Shown here piece after piece: positions 1 through 10,762 of a stretch of DNA of 64,000 nt. Within the stretch, counting starts at the first letter, position 1, and every line of letters begins with the position of its first letter. The position numbers and the translations under genes are program-made. Under the pieces are notes generated by a model, which was given only the letters and a program-made list of their open reading frames with translations, had not been told where the DNA came from and ran no database searches. This stretch comes from Berberis thunbergii (lineage: Eukaryota > Streptophyta > Magnoliopsida > Ranunculales > Berberidaceae), in NCBI GenBank assembly GCA_003290165.1, contig QNQO01006979.1, positions 1-64,000 on the forward strand, in the 5' to 3' direction.

Positions 1-13
1 GGTAATGAAGATG

Positions 14-18
14 GTGGT
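14..18. repeat. Target-site duplication of LTR element I (left copy, GTGGT)
   Basis: GTGGT immediately precedes the TG of the 5' LTR and recurs at 7663-7667 immediately after the CA of the 3' LTR. Five bases is the usual TSD size for Ty3/Gypsy integration. Confidence 0.9.
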
Positions 19-1789
19 TGATATACACGTAATTATTACAAATTATGACCCTTAATTTATATATGTTAGTGCTTCAATTAATATATTTTATTCTAATTAT
101 TTCAATTTTTATGTTTTTGTAGGAATCTGCGCGCGTGAACGATAAAGTCGCAATAAGGCGACAAATTTGAGAAAATGATTAATTTGTCGATTCTAGCGGT
201 GGTACAAAAGAGTGGTTCACACATCTAAGCCTAACCAAGCTCAAGCCCAAGCTCAAGCCCAAGCCCAGAAAGCTAGAATCCCAAACCCAACTTAACAAGG
301 AAATAGGGAAACCCTATTTAGGTTTCTCTATTGCCTTTTCTTTGATAAGACTCTCTTCTCTCCCACGTTTTCTTCCTCTCTTTTCCAGCCTCCATCTCCA
401 CCTCCACCAGGGCAGAGACAGAGCTCTCTCGCCACTAACCAACCACCACCTCGCCACCGCCACTAACCAGCCACCTTCATCTCGCCACAGTTCTCTCTGT
501 CCTAACACAGCCGCCACCACCATCTCCCTCCATCTCTCTCACCGCCACCATCACTCGAACACCATCGCCACCACCGCGCGCATACACCGCCGCGAAACAG
601 GGCACCTCCCTGTTTCGCTTCCTGTTCCTCGCCATCTTTCCGCTTTCTCTCTTCTCCAAGGTTCTCCCTCCTTCACGCCTCTCCCTGTTAGAGCACCACC
701 ACCACGAGAACCTCGCTACAACCGTGAAACAGGGAGAACACCACCCTGTTTCTCGTCTCTCTCTCCCGGTTTGTTATTATCTCTGTTCCTTCACCCTCTC
801 TCTTTGTCTTGCAGGTACAGGAGCGATTGGGAGGAGAGGAAGCTCGCGAGGACGGAGAACGAGCGGCGGAGCAGACGCGACGCGTTGGAGACGAAAGCTG
901 AGCTGCAGAGCGCGAAATCGCGCGGAAGAAAACGGTTTTTCAAACTGAAAATGTTTTTTGCTATTGCACCCCGGATTTTCTAAGAGCCACCACAGAACCT
1001 TTTCAGCTCTTTTCTCGGGATTCGTGCGCATACAGGAAGTGATGGATTCCTCCTCCATTGATGCTGTGACCACCACCACCATGAGTCAATAAACCCCACG
1101 CAAGGTGAAGAGGTGAACTCCTAGATGTAACGCACTAAACTAGTAATTGATTCGTTTTAAGTGTTCACGATGAATAATGATGTTTAATGATTATCACTTT
1201 TATTTAATATAGAATTTATGTTATTTCAGTGAGAAGGATCATAGATTTCTTCGTAGATTTTTATTACTCCGGTGATTATCTTTCTTCTCCATATAAGCTT
1301 AGTCACGCTTTCTTATGTGTGGAATGTTTAAGGATTAATTGATTCTGGTAGGTTAGTTATATGTGATCGTCATTTATTACGGTATTGTCTCCGGATATAT
1401 CGTAAGTTTAAGATATCACATATGACAACCTTTGTGCTTTTCTTAGAAGAAGTGAATCTTAAATTCATTTACATTAGGGTATATTACTGATTAAAGATTA
1501 TTTTTCCGATTACGTCGTTTGGGATGTGAAACACGTAGTTGAGTCATCATAGCGAATCATTACTAGTTGGCGTGTGAAGTCTAGGAGGGATTCTTGGAAC
1601 CTTGTGATTTTCTCAAACTAGTTTCATTAAATTAAATTCATTCTGAATTTTAAATTTGCTAGAATTTATTAACTTTAGTTTCGCATAGATTGTTTTCATT
1701 AACCTTATTTTGTAGATCGTTTTTTCCTCGTGGGATCGACACCCCATTCTTTACTGCAATTGACCGCGTGTATTGTTTGGGCGTAATCA
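19..1789 (+). repeat. 5' LTR of element I
   Basis: 1771 bp, TG...CA, matching 5848-7662 along its length with scattered substitutions and small indels. It includes a C-rich low-complexity stretch (about 340-720, CCACCACC/CTCTCT) that yields long but meaningless open frames. The promoter and polyadenylation site should lie here, but I could not place them. Confidence 0.92.
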
Positions 1790-1794
1790 AATTT

Positions 1795-1812
1795 TGGCGC
1801 CGTTGCTGGGGA
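1795..1812 (+). other. Primer-binding site of element I
   Basis: TGGCGCCGTTGCTGGGGA lies 5 bases after the 5' LTR. It matches the tRNA-Asp-type PBS known from Athila-like plant Gypsy elements, with one T in place of the usual C. The same 18-mer is at 30239-30256 in element II. Confidence 0.85.
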
Positions 1813-1995
1813 AAAAGCATCATTCTACAAGGAAGGTTTCGGGTATTATCTTTTCTTGCTCATTTTTCATTTTATTTTATTTTATTCTATTTTTTTTAGG
1901 TTGTAGGTCCAGTTTAATTTTTATCTTTATCTTTATTTTCATTTTATTTTATTTCTAAAAAAATTAAAATTAAAAATTTTAAAAAATTTGGAGGA

Positions 1996-2842
1996 GTGAG
2001 TTGGACTAGAGACCACTTAGGTTTGTGGGAGGAGATGACCCAAACATTTTTTAATAAATATTTTTCTCACCACCAAAACCAATGGTCTAAAAGACAGATT
2101 TCTACTTTTTCCCAAAAGAATAGCGAGACATTATATCAAGCATGGGAAAGGTTCAAGGATCTCTTGAATACATGCCCACACCATGGGTATGAGAGTTGGC
2201 GCTTAGTCAGTTATTTTATGAGGGGCTCACCAGTAGAGAACGTCAGTTCCTTGAGATGATGTGTAATGGAGAATTTTTGCAAAAGGACCCTGACGAGGCC
2301 ATTGAGTACCTGAATGACTTGGCTGAAAATGCTCATACTTGGACTGGTCCAAGTGCTACTGAGAGCACGGATAGAACACATCCAGCTGGAATTACCAACT
2401 GAGGGAAGAGGATAGCCTTAGAGCCCAACTTGATAGAGTGACTAGGGAGTTAGAGGCACTTAAGACTAAGGATGGTAGGCCCACACATATTGTTGCCAGA
2501 GTTGCGCTACAGGATGTCTGTTTTATATGCGGGGGAGTTGAACACTTCGCACAGGATTGCCCGACCTTCACTGAGATGAGAGAGGTTTATGAGGAACAAT
2601 GTAACGCCTTAGGGATGTACAAGAAGCCTTATTTACCATTCTCTAACACTTACAATTCTGGACAGAGAGATCACCCTAACTTTGACAATTCTGGCTGGAG
2701 AGATCACCCTAACTTTGGCTGGAGGTCTGAGGCCGACCAACCTACACACCCACAGGCACAACCACCTAGGTCATACCCTGCACCTCCATACAATGCAAAT
2801 TCTACACAGGTTCCTTATCAGACACATTACATGCATTTATAG
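1996..2842 (+). pseudogene. gag: Broken gag gene of LTR element I
   Basis: Three overlapping frames (1996-2259, 2196-2402, 2438-2842) together cover a plant retrotransposon Gag. The capsid-like part (Retrotrans_gag family) carries WEEMTQTFFNKYF, then TLYQAWERFKDLL and ERQFLEMMCNGEF. A CCHC zinc knuckle follows (C-X2-C-X4-H-X4-C, about 2516-2560), then a Pro/His-rich tail with a short duplicated RDHPNF motif. Frame changes near 2215 and 2400 break the gene. The parallel copy at 30562-31227 is still open across both sites, which shows that these are lesions. Gag would form the particle that packages element RNA. Confidence 0.85.
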
Positions 2843-3420
2843 AGGCACAAGGTAAAACTAATCAAAAAATTGAGGTTGCATTGACACAGTTGGCAGAAGA
2901 GAACAAGGAGATCATAAGCCAAATAAGCAAGTTGACCAAGTTCATAACAATACAAGCTTGGGGCCAATTTCCGTCACAACCTCAAGCAAATCCCGAAGGG
3001 CCAACTTATGGCACAATCCTCTACTTCAGACTCTCAGAATGTCAAAGAGGTTAATGCCATGGCTACTCAGAGTGGTAAGATCTTAGATGGGTCACGCCGT
3101 CCAAACTATAAGCACCTCCCCATGTGCAAATGAGAGCATCCCTGAGATGAGCCCAACAAGAACATTCTAGTTTCAGTTCCTTTTCCTCAAGCACTACGAC
3201 CTACTGGACAGAAATCAAAATGTATGGTGAGATCAGACACTTGAACTAGGTTAAAATTAACTCACCTTTGCCACATGTGTTTAAACAGGAACCAACTTAT
3301 GCGAGGGTCATCAAGATCTATGCACTATCAAGAAGAAACATCAGGTGGTTGCTATCTTTGAATGGATTGATCCTCAACTTTTAAGGTTGTTGGTATACGA
3401 TTCTTTCACCATTTGACTAA
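2843..3420 (+). pseudogene. Remnant of the gag-pol linker of element I
   Basis: About 2990-3420 is a decayed copy of the open stretch 31537-31944 in element II, with stops and indels. The family pattern (PFPQALRPTGKK, then LKQVKINLPLL) is characteristic of the region between gag and protease in Athila-like elements. Nothing of pol follows. Confidence 0.7.
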
Positions 3421-5832
3421 TTTATATCATAGACTAGGTTTTGAGGTGCGTGTTCCATATGTTCTTCCTCGTCACTTCATAGTATATCTTTCATGAGGCG
3501 AGAATATATGTTCGAGCTGACGACGTTAAACTAAGCGCTCCTAGGAGGCAGCTTAGCCTTAGTTGTGTGTCTTTGCTGTTAGTTTGGATTGATTTTCGAG
3601 TACCCTATTTAGTTGTGTCTCACTATACTCGTTAGCGTCCATAACAGTTTTTTATTTTTCATTTATTATTCTTATTATTATTATTTTAGTTTAGTTAGGT
3701 TGTTGCTTTTATGTTTTTCTTTTAGTGTCTCAGGTTATTTTAGGTGTTGCTATTGGAGTCACTTGGAGCTCTTCATCCCATATGTTTCCTTTCTCCCCGT
3801 CAGTATGAATTTTTTATAGTTTGGTGACTGTGAGGACATTGTCTATTTGAAATTGGTAAAGCTTCACCATGGTAATATCACTCTAACCCTCCTCTTTTCT
3901 TTTGCCTTGGTTTTGTCATGATTATTATTTTATACATTGAGGACAATGTTTGATTTAGGTTGGGGGGTGTGGTTTATTAGATTTTTTATGCAATTTTCAA
4001 AAATCTTTGAGTTTAAAACGTATTTTACAATTAAACCGAGTCAGTTTTGTGTCCTACTCAATCTCCATTGAACACTTAGATGATTATGTAATTGTGTAAA
4101 ATCTTCTTGAAAATGCATTTGAAAATCTGAACTCTTGGTGAATAAAAGAAAAAAAAAAAGAGGGTTTTGAGTTCTTTTTAATTTTAGAGAATGATTTTGT
4201 TGCTTTAATTTTGGGAAAACACATACTAGCACGTGTCACATAGTTATATTAGTGGAAAACATGATATTTGATATTATCCTTATGTTAGATGTATTTCGTG
4301 AGACTTTTCAACTCGACTATTCATGCACTATAAGCCAAGTCAACATGATTTGAAGTTGATTAGTGAGGTATTGAACTAGAAAACCTTAGAATAATAGTGG
4401 AGACTTAACCCTTGTGAGTTTTTAGCCATTCTTTATTTCTTGAGGGTTATTAATTACATTCTGATTTTTCTAGAGTCCGCATTATTTCGTTGATGATCTC
4501 ATTATTCTTGATTTTCTTATTGATTGCTTTAAGAATGACATAAAAATTGAATCTTTACACTAGAATTTCTTGCTTTATTTAGTTGAGATGTCCTAATACT
4601 GACTAGAACTTATGAAGTGATATAGGCATTTCTTCTTTAAACCATTTTTAGCCTTTTAGCCTACCGAATAATAAATACTCATTTGCAGCTCTTGAGCCTT
4701 TAGATAGCCTTTTCTTTGCGATCCCCATTCCCAATACCCTACTCCAATCAAGGAGTAATACCTTTATTAGTTTATCCTTACCCAATTTTCTGAGAATGTA
4801 TCCGGTGAGATATATTTATGGAATGGGCAAAAAAAAAAAAAAAAAAAAAAAGAGATATTTCATGCGCCCTCGAAATAAAAGTGTTGGATTGTATCAATGG
4901 GGAAAAGCATGTCAAAAAAAAAAAGGTGATTGAAGAAGAAAATAATGAAGAAAAAGTTAATGGTGTACAACATTGATTTGCTCTTCAATGCCCTATGTTT
5001 TTATTCAGGGTGTATCCATTCTCAGAAAATCTTTGTATCCTTTTTGGTCCATTATTGTTTGCCATAATCCAAGCCCAAATACAACCTAGTAAAGACCTTA
5101 TTGATCTTAAGTGAAAGTTAACTTAATAGATGTGGAGATTGAATAGGCAAGAACTATGGTGTTGGTTCAACATTCTCAAAAGTAATCAATAATTCCGGTC
5201 CATGAGATCATATTCATTTCACTCTTTGAAAATTCCGTTTTTCATGATAATTATATGTGAGACGTTTGCATTTTCCATAATTAATTCTTTTCCTCACATA
5301 TAAACTGAGTGCCCAATCTCTGAGCGTTTCATTTTTGAGCGACATGAGAGAATTGTAGTCGAAACGTCTTTTCTAATGGTTATCTTGTCACATCTTTACT
5401 ATGAGATTGAAGAGTTATGTTGATAAGGCTCCTCACACACACACACTTCGAGTTGAGAATGATTATGAAATTCATTTAACCTTTAGATACTATTAAATTA
5501 TTGTACTCTATTGATATACTTTTGTGACAGTTTAGTTTGTTGTTTTTCTCGAATGCTAAGCAATTAGAAAATTACTCTAAGAAAAATAATGAAGAATGCT
5601 CACACTTTTGGCATTATGTTTTTTAGAAAATAGATTTTGTTTTATTGAGTCAGTAATGTTTGGGGGTAGCATTTCTGGAAACCCTCACGAGACTATAACT
5701 CGTCCTCCTAGAGGTAATCTAGAGGTTTTAAAGCCTTGTTGCACGTTAAGGTAAGTGCAATCGTGATTCCTACAAAAGTGAGTTAGGATTTTATTCTTTA
5801 TTTTTGTTTTGGCTCGAGGACTAGCAAAATAT
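3421..5832 (+). other. Non-coding 3' internal region of element I
   Basis: No credible coding sequence. It contains a GAGGACAATG...TTGGGGGGTGTGG stretch (about 3940-3970) also seen at 32397-32426 in element II, A-runs (about 4830-4850) and AT-rich spacer. It is colinear with 31945-34284 of element II, so it is element DNA and not captured host DNA. Confidence 0.75.
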
Positions 5833-5847
5833 AGGTTTGGGGGTATT
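5833..5847 (+). other. Polypurine tract region of element I
   Basis: AGGTTTGGGGGTATT directly precedes the 3' LTR. The G-rich run is the likely plus-strand primer. The same sequence lies before the 3' LTR of element II (34285-34299). Confidence 0.7.
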
Positions 5848-7662
5848 TGATATACACGTAATTATTACAAATTATGACTCTTAATTTATATATGTTAGTG
5901 CTTCAATTAATATATTTTATTCTAATTATTTCAATTTTTATGTTTTTGTAGGAATCTGCGCGCGCGTGAACGATAAAGTCGCAATAAGGCGACAAATTTG
6001 AGAAAATGATTAATTTGTCGATTCTAGCGGTGGTACAAAAGAGTGGTTCACACATCTAAGCCTAACCAAGCTCAAGCCCAAGCTCAAGCCCAAGCCCAGA
6101 AAGCTAGAATCCCAAACCCAACATAACAAGGAAATAGTGAAACCCTATTTAGGTTTCTCTATTGCCTTCTCTTTGAAAAGACTCTCTTCTCTCCCACGTT
6201 TTCTTCCTCTCTTTCCAGCCTCCATCTCCACCTCCACCAGGGCAGAGACAGAGCTCTCTCGCCACTAACCAACCACCACCTCGCCACTAACCGACCTCGC
6301 CACCGCCACTAACCAGCCACCTTCACCTCGCCACAGTTCTCTCTGTCCATAACACAGCCGCCACCACCATCTCCCTCCATCTCTCTCACCGCCACCATCA
6401 CTCGAACACCATCGCCACCACCCGCGCGCATACACCGCCGCAAAACAGGGCACCTCCCTGTTTCGCTTCCTGTTCCTCGCCATCTTTCCGCTTTCTCTCT
6501 TCTCCAAGGTTCTCCCTCCTTCACGCCTCTCCCTGTTAGAGCACCACCACCACCACCACGAGAACCTCGCTACCACCGCGAAACAGGGAGAACACCACCC
6601 TGTTTCTCGTCCTCTCTCTCGCGGTTTTGTTATTATCTTTGTTCCTTCACCCTCTCTCTTTGTTCTTGCAGGTACAGGAGCGATTGGGAGGAGAGGAAGC
6701 TCGTGAGGAGCGGAGAACGAGCGGCGGAGCAGACGCGTCGCGTTGGAGACGAAGGCCGAGCTTCAGAGCGCGAAATCGCGCGGGAGAAAATGGTTTTTCA
6801 AACTGAAAAAGGGTTTTAGCTATTTGCACCCCGGGATTTTCTAAGAGCCACCACAGAACCTTTTCAGCTCTTTTCCTCGGGATTCGTGCGCGTACAGGAA
6901 GTGATGGATTCCTCCTCCATTGATGCTGTGACCACCACCACCATGAGTCACTAAACCCCACGCAAGGTGAAGAGGTGAACTCCTAGATGTAACGCACTAA
7001 ACTAGTAATTGATTCGCTTTAAGTGTTCACGATGAATAATGATGTTTAATGATTATCACTTTTATTTAATATAGAAATTTATGTTCTTTCAGTGAGAAGG
7101 ATATCATAGATTTCTTCGTAGATTTTTATTACTCCGGTGATTATCTATTTTTCTCCATATAAGCTTAGTCACGCTTTTCTTATGTGTGGAATGTTTAAGG
7201 ATTAATTGATTCCGGTAGGTTAGTTATATGTGATCGTCATTTATTACGGTATTGTCTCCGGATATATCGTAAGTTTAAGATATCACATATGAAAAACCTT
7301 TGTGCTTTTCTTAGAAGAAGTGAAATCTTAAATTCATTTACATTAGGGTATATTAATGATTAAAAGATTATTTTTCCGATTACGTCGTTTGGGATGTGAA
7401 ACACGTAGTTGAGTCATCATAGCGAATCATTACTAGTTGGCGTGTGAAGTCTAGGAGGGATTCTTGGAACCTTGTGATTTTCTCAAACTTAGTTTTCATT
7501 AAATTAAATTCAATTCTGTATTTTAAATTTGCTAGAATTTATTAACTTTAGTTTCGCATAGATTGTTTTCCTTAACCTTATTTTGTAGATCGTTTTTTCC
7601 TCGTGGGATCGACACCCCATTCTTTACTGCAATTGACCGCGTGTATTGTTTGGGCGTAATCA
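5848..7662 (+). repeat. 3' LTR of element I
   Basis: 1815 bp, TGATATACACG...TAATCA, partner of 19-1789. It is longer than the 5' LTR by a net 44 bp, from several small indels (for example an extra CACCACCAC unit near 6550 and an added CG pair near 5965). Confidence 0.92.
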
Positions 7663-7667
7663 GTGGT
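7663..7667. repeat. Target-site duplication of LTR element I (right copy, GTGGT)
   Basis: Identical to 14-18. Deleting 19-7667 joins the two halves of the tnpA proline-repeat of CACTA B so that they align with 16264-16350. Confidence 0.9.
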
Positions 7668-8982
7668 AATGGAGATGGAGGTAATGGATTATCTGGTTGC
7701 CTTGTCGATTGTGCACCGGATGACAGTGTATCTTCAGTTCTTTAAAGAACTCCTTGTATTCCCTCACTTGTTGATGGTCTTACATAAGTTCCACTTTCAA
7801 GTCTCTCTCGTATCCCATCTAACATTTCTTCCAATCTTTCATATTTTTCTTCCCTTTTTTTGGCTTCCAATGTTTTTTCTAATAGCAATGAACGAGCGGG
7901 AAGTGCAGCATCATACTTCCTTTTAGAGACAGTGGTTCCAACACAATGAGTACATCCCCTCGCTTCTTGGCCAAACACTTGGCTTAGAGGATCATCATCA
8001 ATAGTGAGGTCAATGTTACCCTAAGTTGAAGATTCTTGCAATGCAGCTTTTTTTGCTTTAACTTGTTCCTTCAAAAGAATGAAAAAATAAAATAAATCAG
8101 GACACAAATATTATTCAAACAACTACAAAGTAAATTAAGAATTGGGTATAAAAGACATCATTGGGAACATACCATATATTGTTCAGAACCATGCGTAGGT
8201 TTTCCATCCTTTCCCGTGTGACAAGCAATCCATATGTCAGTGCGTGTGACTGGTTCCCCATCAGGGTTCTTCTCAACCTATATACTTGAAAGATTAGTCT
8301 CAGCCTATAAAGTTAAATGGTATATAATATTGTACTAGTAGCTAGAAACTCAATTACCATTTCATACTCTACTTCTGCAGCACTCTTTTGGCCACCACCC
8401 CCCCCCCCCATACATACTTTGAAGCCTTTTTGTTTTTTGCATTTTGGTCTCTAATTGCCTTCGCTTCAAGGGTGCTCTCATAGCGAACAAACTCCTTCCA
8501 TCCTCCTCTCTTACACCATTTGGAACATGCTTCTCTTGTTGCTCAATGGTAGGATACTTATCCAAATAATTCATCCTAAGATGTGCCTTGAACCTTCTAT
8601 AATATTCAGGCATTTTCAAATGCACACTCTTTTCACATAATTTGGAATGTCGTATTCACGCTGCAAATAAGCCATTGAGATATAAGTTGAAAATAAAATA
8701 AGACATTATGAAAATCAATGATGTAAAATCTCACCTTGAGGTCATTCCACACATCCTCTTTGTAGTTTCATTAACATGGTGCCAACCCTTGAATTTGATG
8801 GGCACAAGGGTTTCAACAAGCTTTCCAATGTTTTTATTGAAATTTCTAGCACCAGGTCCAACTGCTACACCGTGGAGGTTGAACTGTATGGTCTATTTAA
8901 CTTCAATGTCATTATTTGTAGATCTGGTGACATCAATGGTGGAGAGATTGCCGCGAGTACTATCCATCTCTATCAATGACAT
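7663..8982 (-). pseudogene. Broken tnpA-like gene (Ptta/En-Spm plant transposase) of CACTA B
   Basis: This copy aligns exon by exon with the intact gene at 14984-16657, in reverse. ATG is at 8982, exon 1 runs to about 8735, and the Transposase_24-type exon (MPEYYRRFKAHLRMNYLDKY) lies at 8362-8665. A short exon follows near 8180-8285, and the last exon starts near 8070 and runs into the retrotransposon. Lesions: an in-frame TAG in exon 1 where the intact copy has CAG, a frameshift near 8780, a C-run expansion at about 8397-8410 and, decisively, LTR element I inserted in the SPLPP repeat of the last exon. In En/Spm-type elements the second gene encodes a DNA-binding accessory protein that recognises subterminal repeats; here that role is inferred. 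Confidence 0.85.
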
Positions 8983-9246
8983 TATAGATATTAACCATTA
9001 TCAAACAAAAAGAAATAAGAATCAACTATATACACCACATTTATAAATAATTTCCTTCCACAACATATCACCACAAATAGATTTTATAAAGCATTGGAAA
9101 AGCCAATCTGAATACATAGCTACAAAGCTTCCCTTTCCCAACTCAAAAGTCTAAATAAGAAACAGAGACAAAATATTTGGTCTCAACCAAAGAGGATGAC
9201 TAAAATAGCATTAGAAATGCATCAAAAAATATTGTAGCATAGTCAA

Positions 9247-9941
9247 TTAAAATTCCAGTAAGCTCTTCAGGTTGGGGTTGTCTTTCAAGATGCTTTGATA
9301 CACACTGGGAATTTCATTTTTATCGACATTAGTGTTCAAGCCTCTTTGAGTATGTAGAACTACATGCCACCCGTCATTTGATTGATCTTTCGAATAAAAT
9401 ACTCCACTTGCTTCTTGAGCTAAAATGAATGGATCATCTTCCACCTTTCTTTTGTCTTTTAGCTTCGACAAGTTTACCATCTCATGGTTCCAAATTGGGT
9501 CCACCTTATATGCATTTTTATTATCTTCCACTTTGACCCAATCACAATAGAAGACAGTTTCTTTGAAATCAATGTAGTCTAGCACCAGTATGTCTCTAAC
9601 AACTCCATACCATTTGACTAGTTGGTCCTTTGGCCTCTTATCTTTCTTACTAGCAACAAAATGAGCAATGGCATCCATGGAGACACCACTATCTTGTGTC
9701 ACCAAACATTCATCCAAAGAACTTGTCGCAAATGTGAAACCATTTACACAATATTTTGGATATCGAGTTGCCAAAAATTTTGGACCATTGGCTAACCTCC
9801 AAAGTGTGGTATTTGTTTCCCCAGCCTTCTCCAACTACATTGTAAAACAAATCATCTTAGAACTGAAATCTGAAAATAAAAAAATTATATATTTATATAT
9901 ATATGAATAAATACACATTATAATATACCTCATCACACAAC
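9247..9941 (-). pseudogene. 3' part of the tnp2 transposase gene of CACTA B (DUF4216 region)
   Basis: The 9247-9834 frame (195 aa) has the features of DUF4216, the C-terminal domain that follows Transposase_21/DUF4218 in TNP2-type CACTA transposases: WYGVVRDILVLDYIDFKETV, then FYCDWVKVED and, further on, DPFILAQEASGVFYSKD. It continues the gene at 23805-26738, from which it is separated by CACTA A. The exon end near 9929 becomes an open stretch ending at a GT donor once A and one AAC are removed. The frame ends at a stop after LKSLLEF. Confidence 0.85.
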
Positions 9942-10435
9942 CACTACACCAAAAACCCCATTTAGCCACGCCGAGCTAGCCACGGTTTTAAACCGTTGGG
10001 ATATTTGCCACGGCCATAAACCGTAGCTATATTTACCAACGGCTTAAAACCGTGGGTAAAAAAAACCTGGCCACGGCTTAAAACCGTTGGTGTATTTGGC
10101 ACGGCTAAAAACCGTGGCTAATAGTAGCAACGACTCCCGACCGTGGGCAGTATTAGCAACGGTTTCAAACCGTTGCAACAAAATACTTTAGCAACGGTTA
10201 TAAACCGTGGCTATATATAGCAACGGCTAAAAACCGTTGCAAAAACAAATTTAGCAACGGTTCTAAACCGTGGCTATGTATAGCAACGGCTAAAAACCGT
10301 TGCAAAAACAAATTTAGCAACGGTTATAAACCGTGGCTATTTATAGCAACGGCTAAAAACCGTTGCAAAAACAAATTTAGCAACGGTTTTAAACCGTGGC
10401 TATAGTTAGCAACGGCTCAGAACCGTGGCTACATG
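9942..10435 (+). repeat. 5' TIR and subterminal palindrome array of CACTA A
   Basis: After the TIR come about 15 units of an inverted motif, (A/C)ACGG-6 to 8 nt-CCGT(T/G)G, such as AACGGTTATAAACCGTGG. Between 10205 and 10425 the units form a higher-order tandem of about 64 bp containing CAAATTTAGCAACGG, repeated about three times. Such subterminal motifs are the binding sites of TNPA-type proteins in En/Spm; that role is inferred here. Confidence 0.9.
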
Positions 10436-10762
10436 AAAAGCCTAAAAATTTGGGCGGGGTATTTTAGCGCTCGACCTTCCCTGCACTCGACAAAAAGCTT
10501 CCCTCCTCCCCTCCACTCGACATCGTCTCCTTCGCTGCTCCCTCCCTCGACTCGACTTCCTGCTCCCTCCCTCGACTCGACTTCCCTAATCCTTCTCCTT
10601 CCCTGCTCCCTCCCTCGACTTCCCTCCTCCCCTCCTTCCCTGCTCCCTCGACTTCCCTGCTCCTCCTTCGACTTCCTTGCTCCTCCCTCGACTTCCCTCC
10701 TCTCCTGGTCTTCCCTCCACTCGGCGTCTTCAAAATCGATTAGGCCCTCTCTCGTACAGGTA
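10436..10762 (+). other. CT-rich transcribed leader of CACTA A (predicted)
   Basis: The segment is dominated by imperfect repeats of TCGACTTCCCTCCTCCC and ends at CAGGTACTCTC, a plausible splice donor. The reverse complement of 28860-29100 (CACTA B) is homologous, including the flank GGCGCTCGACCTTCC, and a similar stretch begins the D segment at 36141. Presence at the 5' end of each element suggests a promoter/5' UTR module. The open frame across it is low-complexity, and I do not call it coding. Confidence 0.6.

Larger units (their letters stand above)
19..7662 (+). mobile_element. LTR retrotransposon I, gag-only non-autonomous Ty3/Gypsy (Athila-like)
   Basis: The element has two direct repeats (19-1789 and 5848-7662), each starting TGATATACACG and ending in TAATCA, a tRNA-Asp-type primer-binding site right after the 5' LTR, a purine-rich tract before the 3' LTR, and a 5-bp TSD. 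The internal part is only about 4.06 kb. It holds a broken gag (1996-2842), a linker remnant (about 2990-3420) and a long non-coding 3' region. No protease, reverse transcriptase or integrase motif is visible on either strand. This fits TR-GAG type elements, which rely on an autonomous relative. It is inserted in the tnpA gene of CACTA B. The lineage name rests on the PBS and gag/linker resemblance and is less certain than the structure. Confidence 0.9.

Noticed and set aside
342..983. A 213-codon open frame in the 5' LTR of element I (and similar frames at 6265-6961 and 34767-35102)
   Set aside because: It consists of His/Ser/Pro/Leu-rich low-complexity translation of CCACCACC and CTCTCT tracts inside LTRs, differs in frame between the two LTRs of the same element, and has no domain.
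10205..10425. CRISPR-like array of regularly spaced palindromic repeats
   Set aside because: Units are inverted, variable and at transposon termini of plant nuclear DNA; the spacers are themselves repeated and no cas gene is present.
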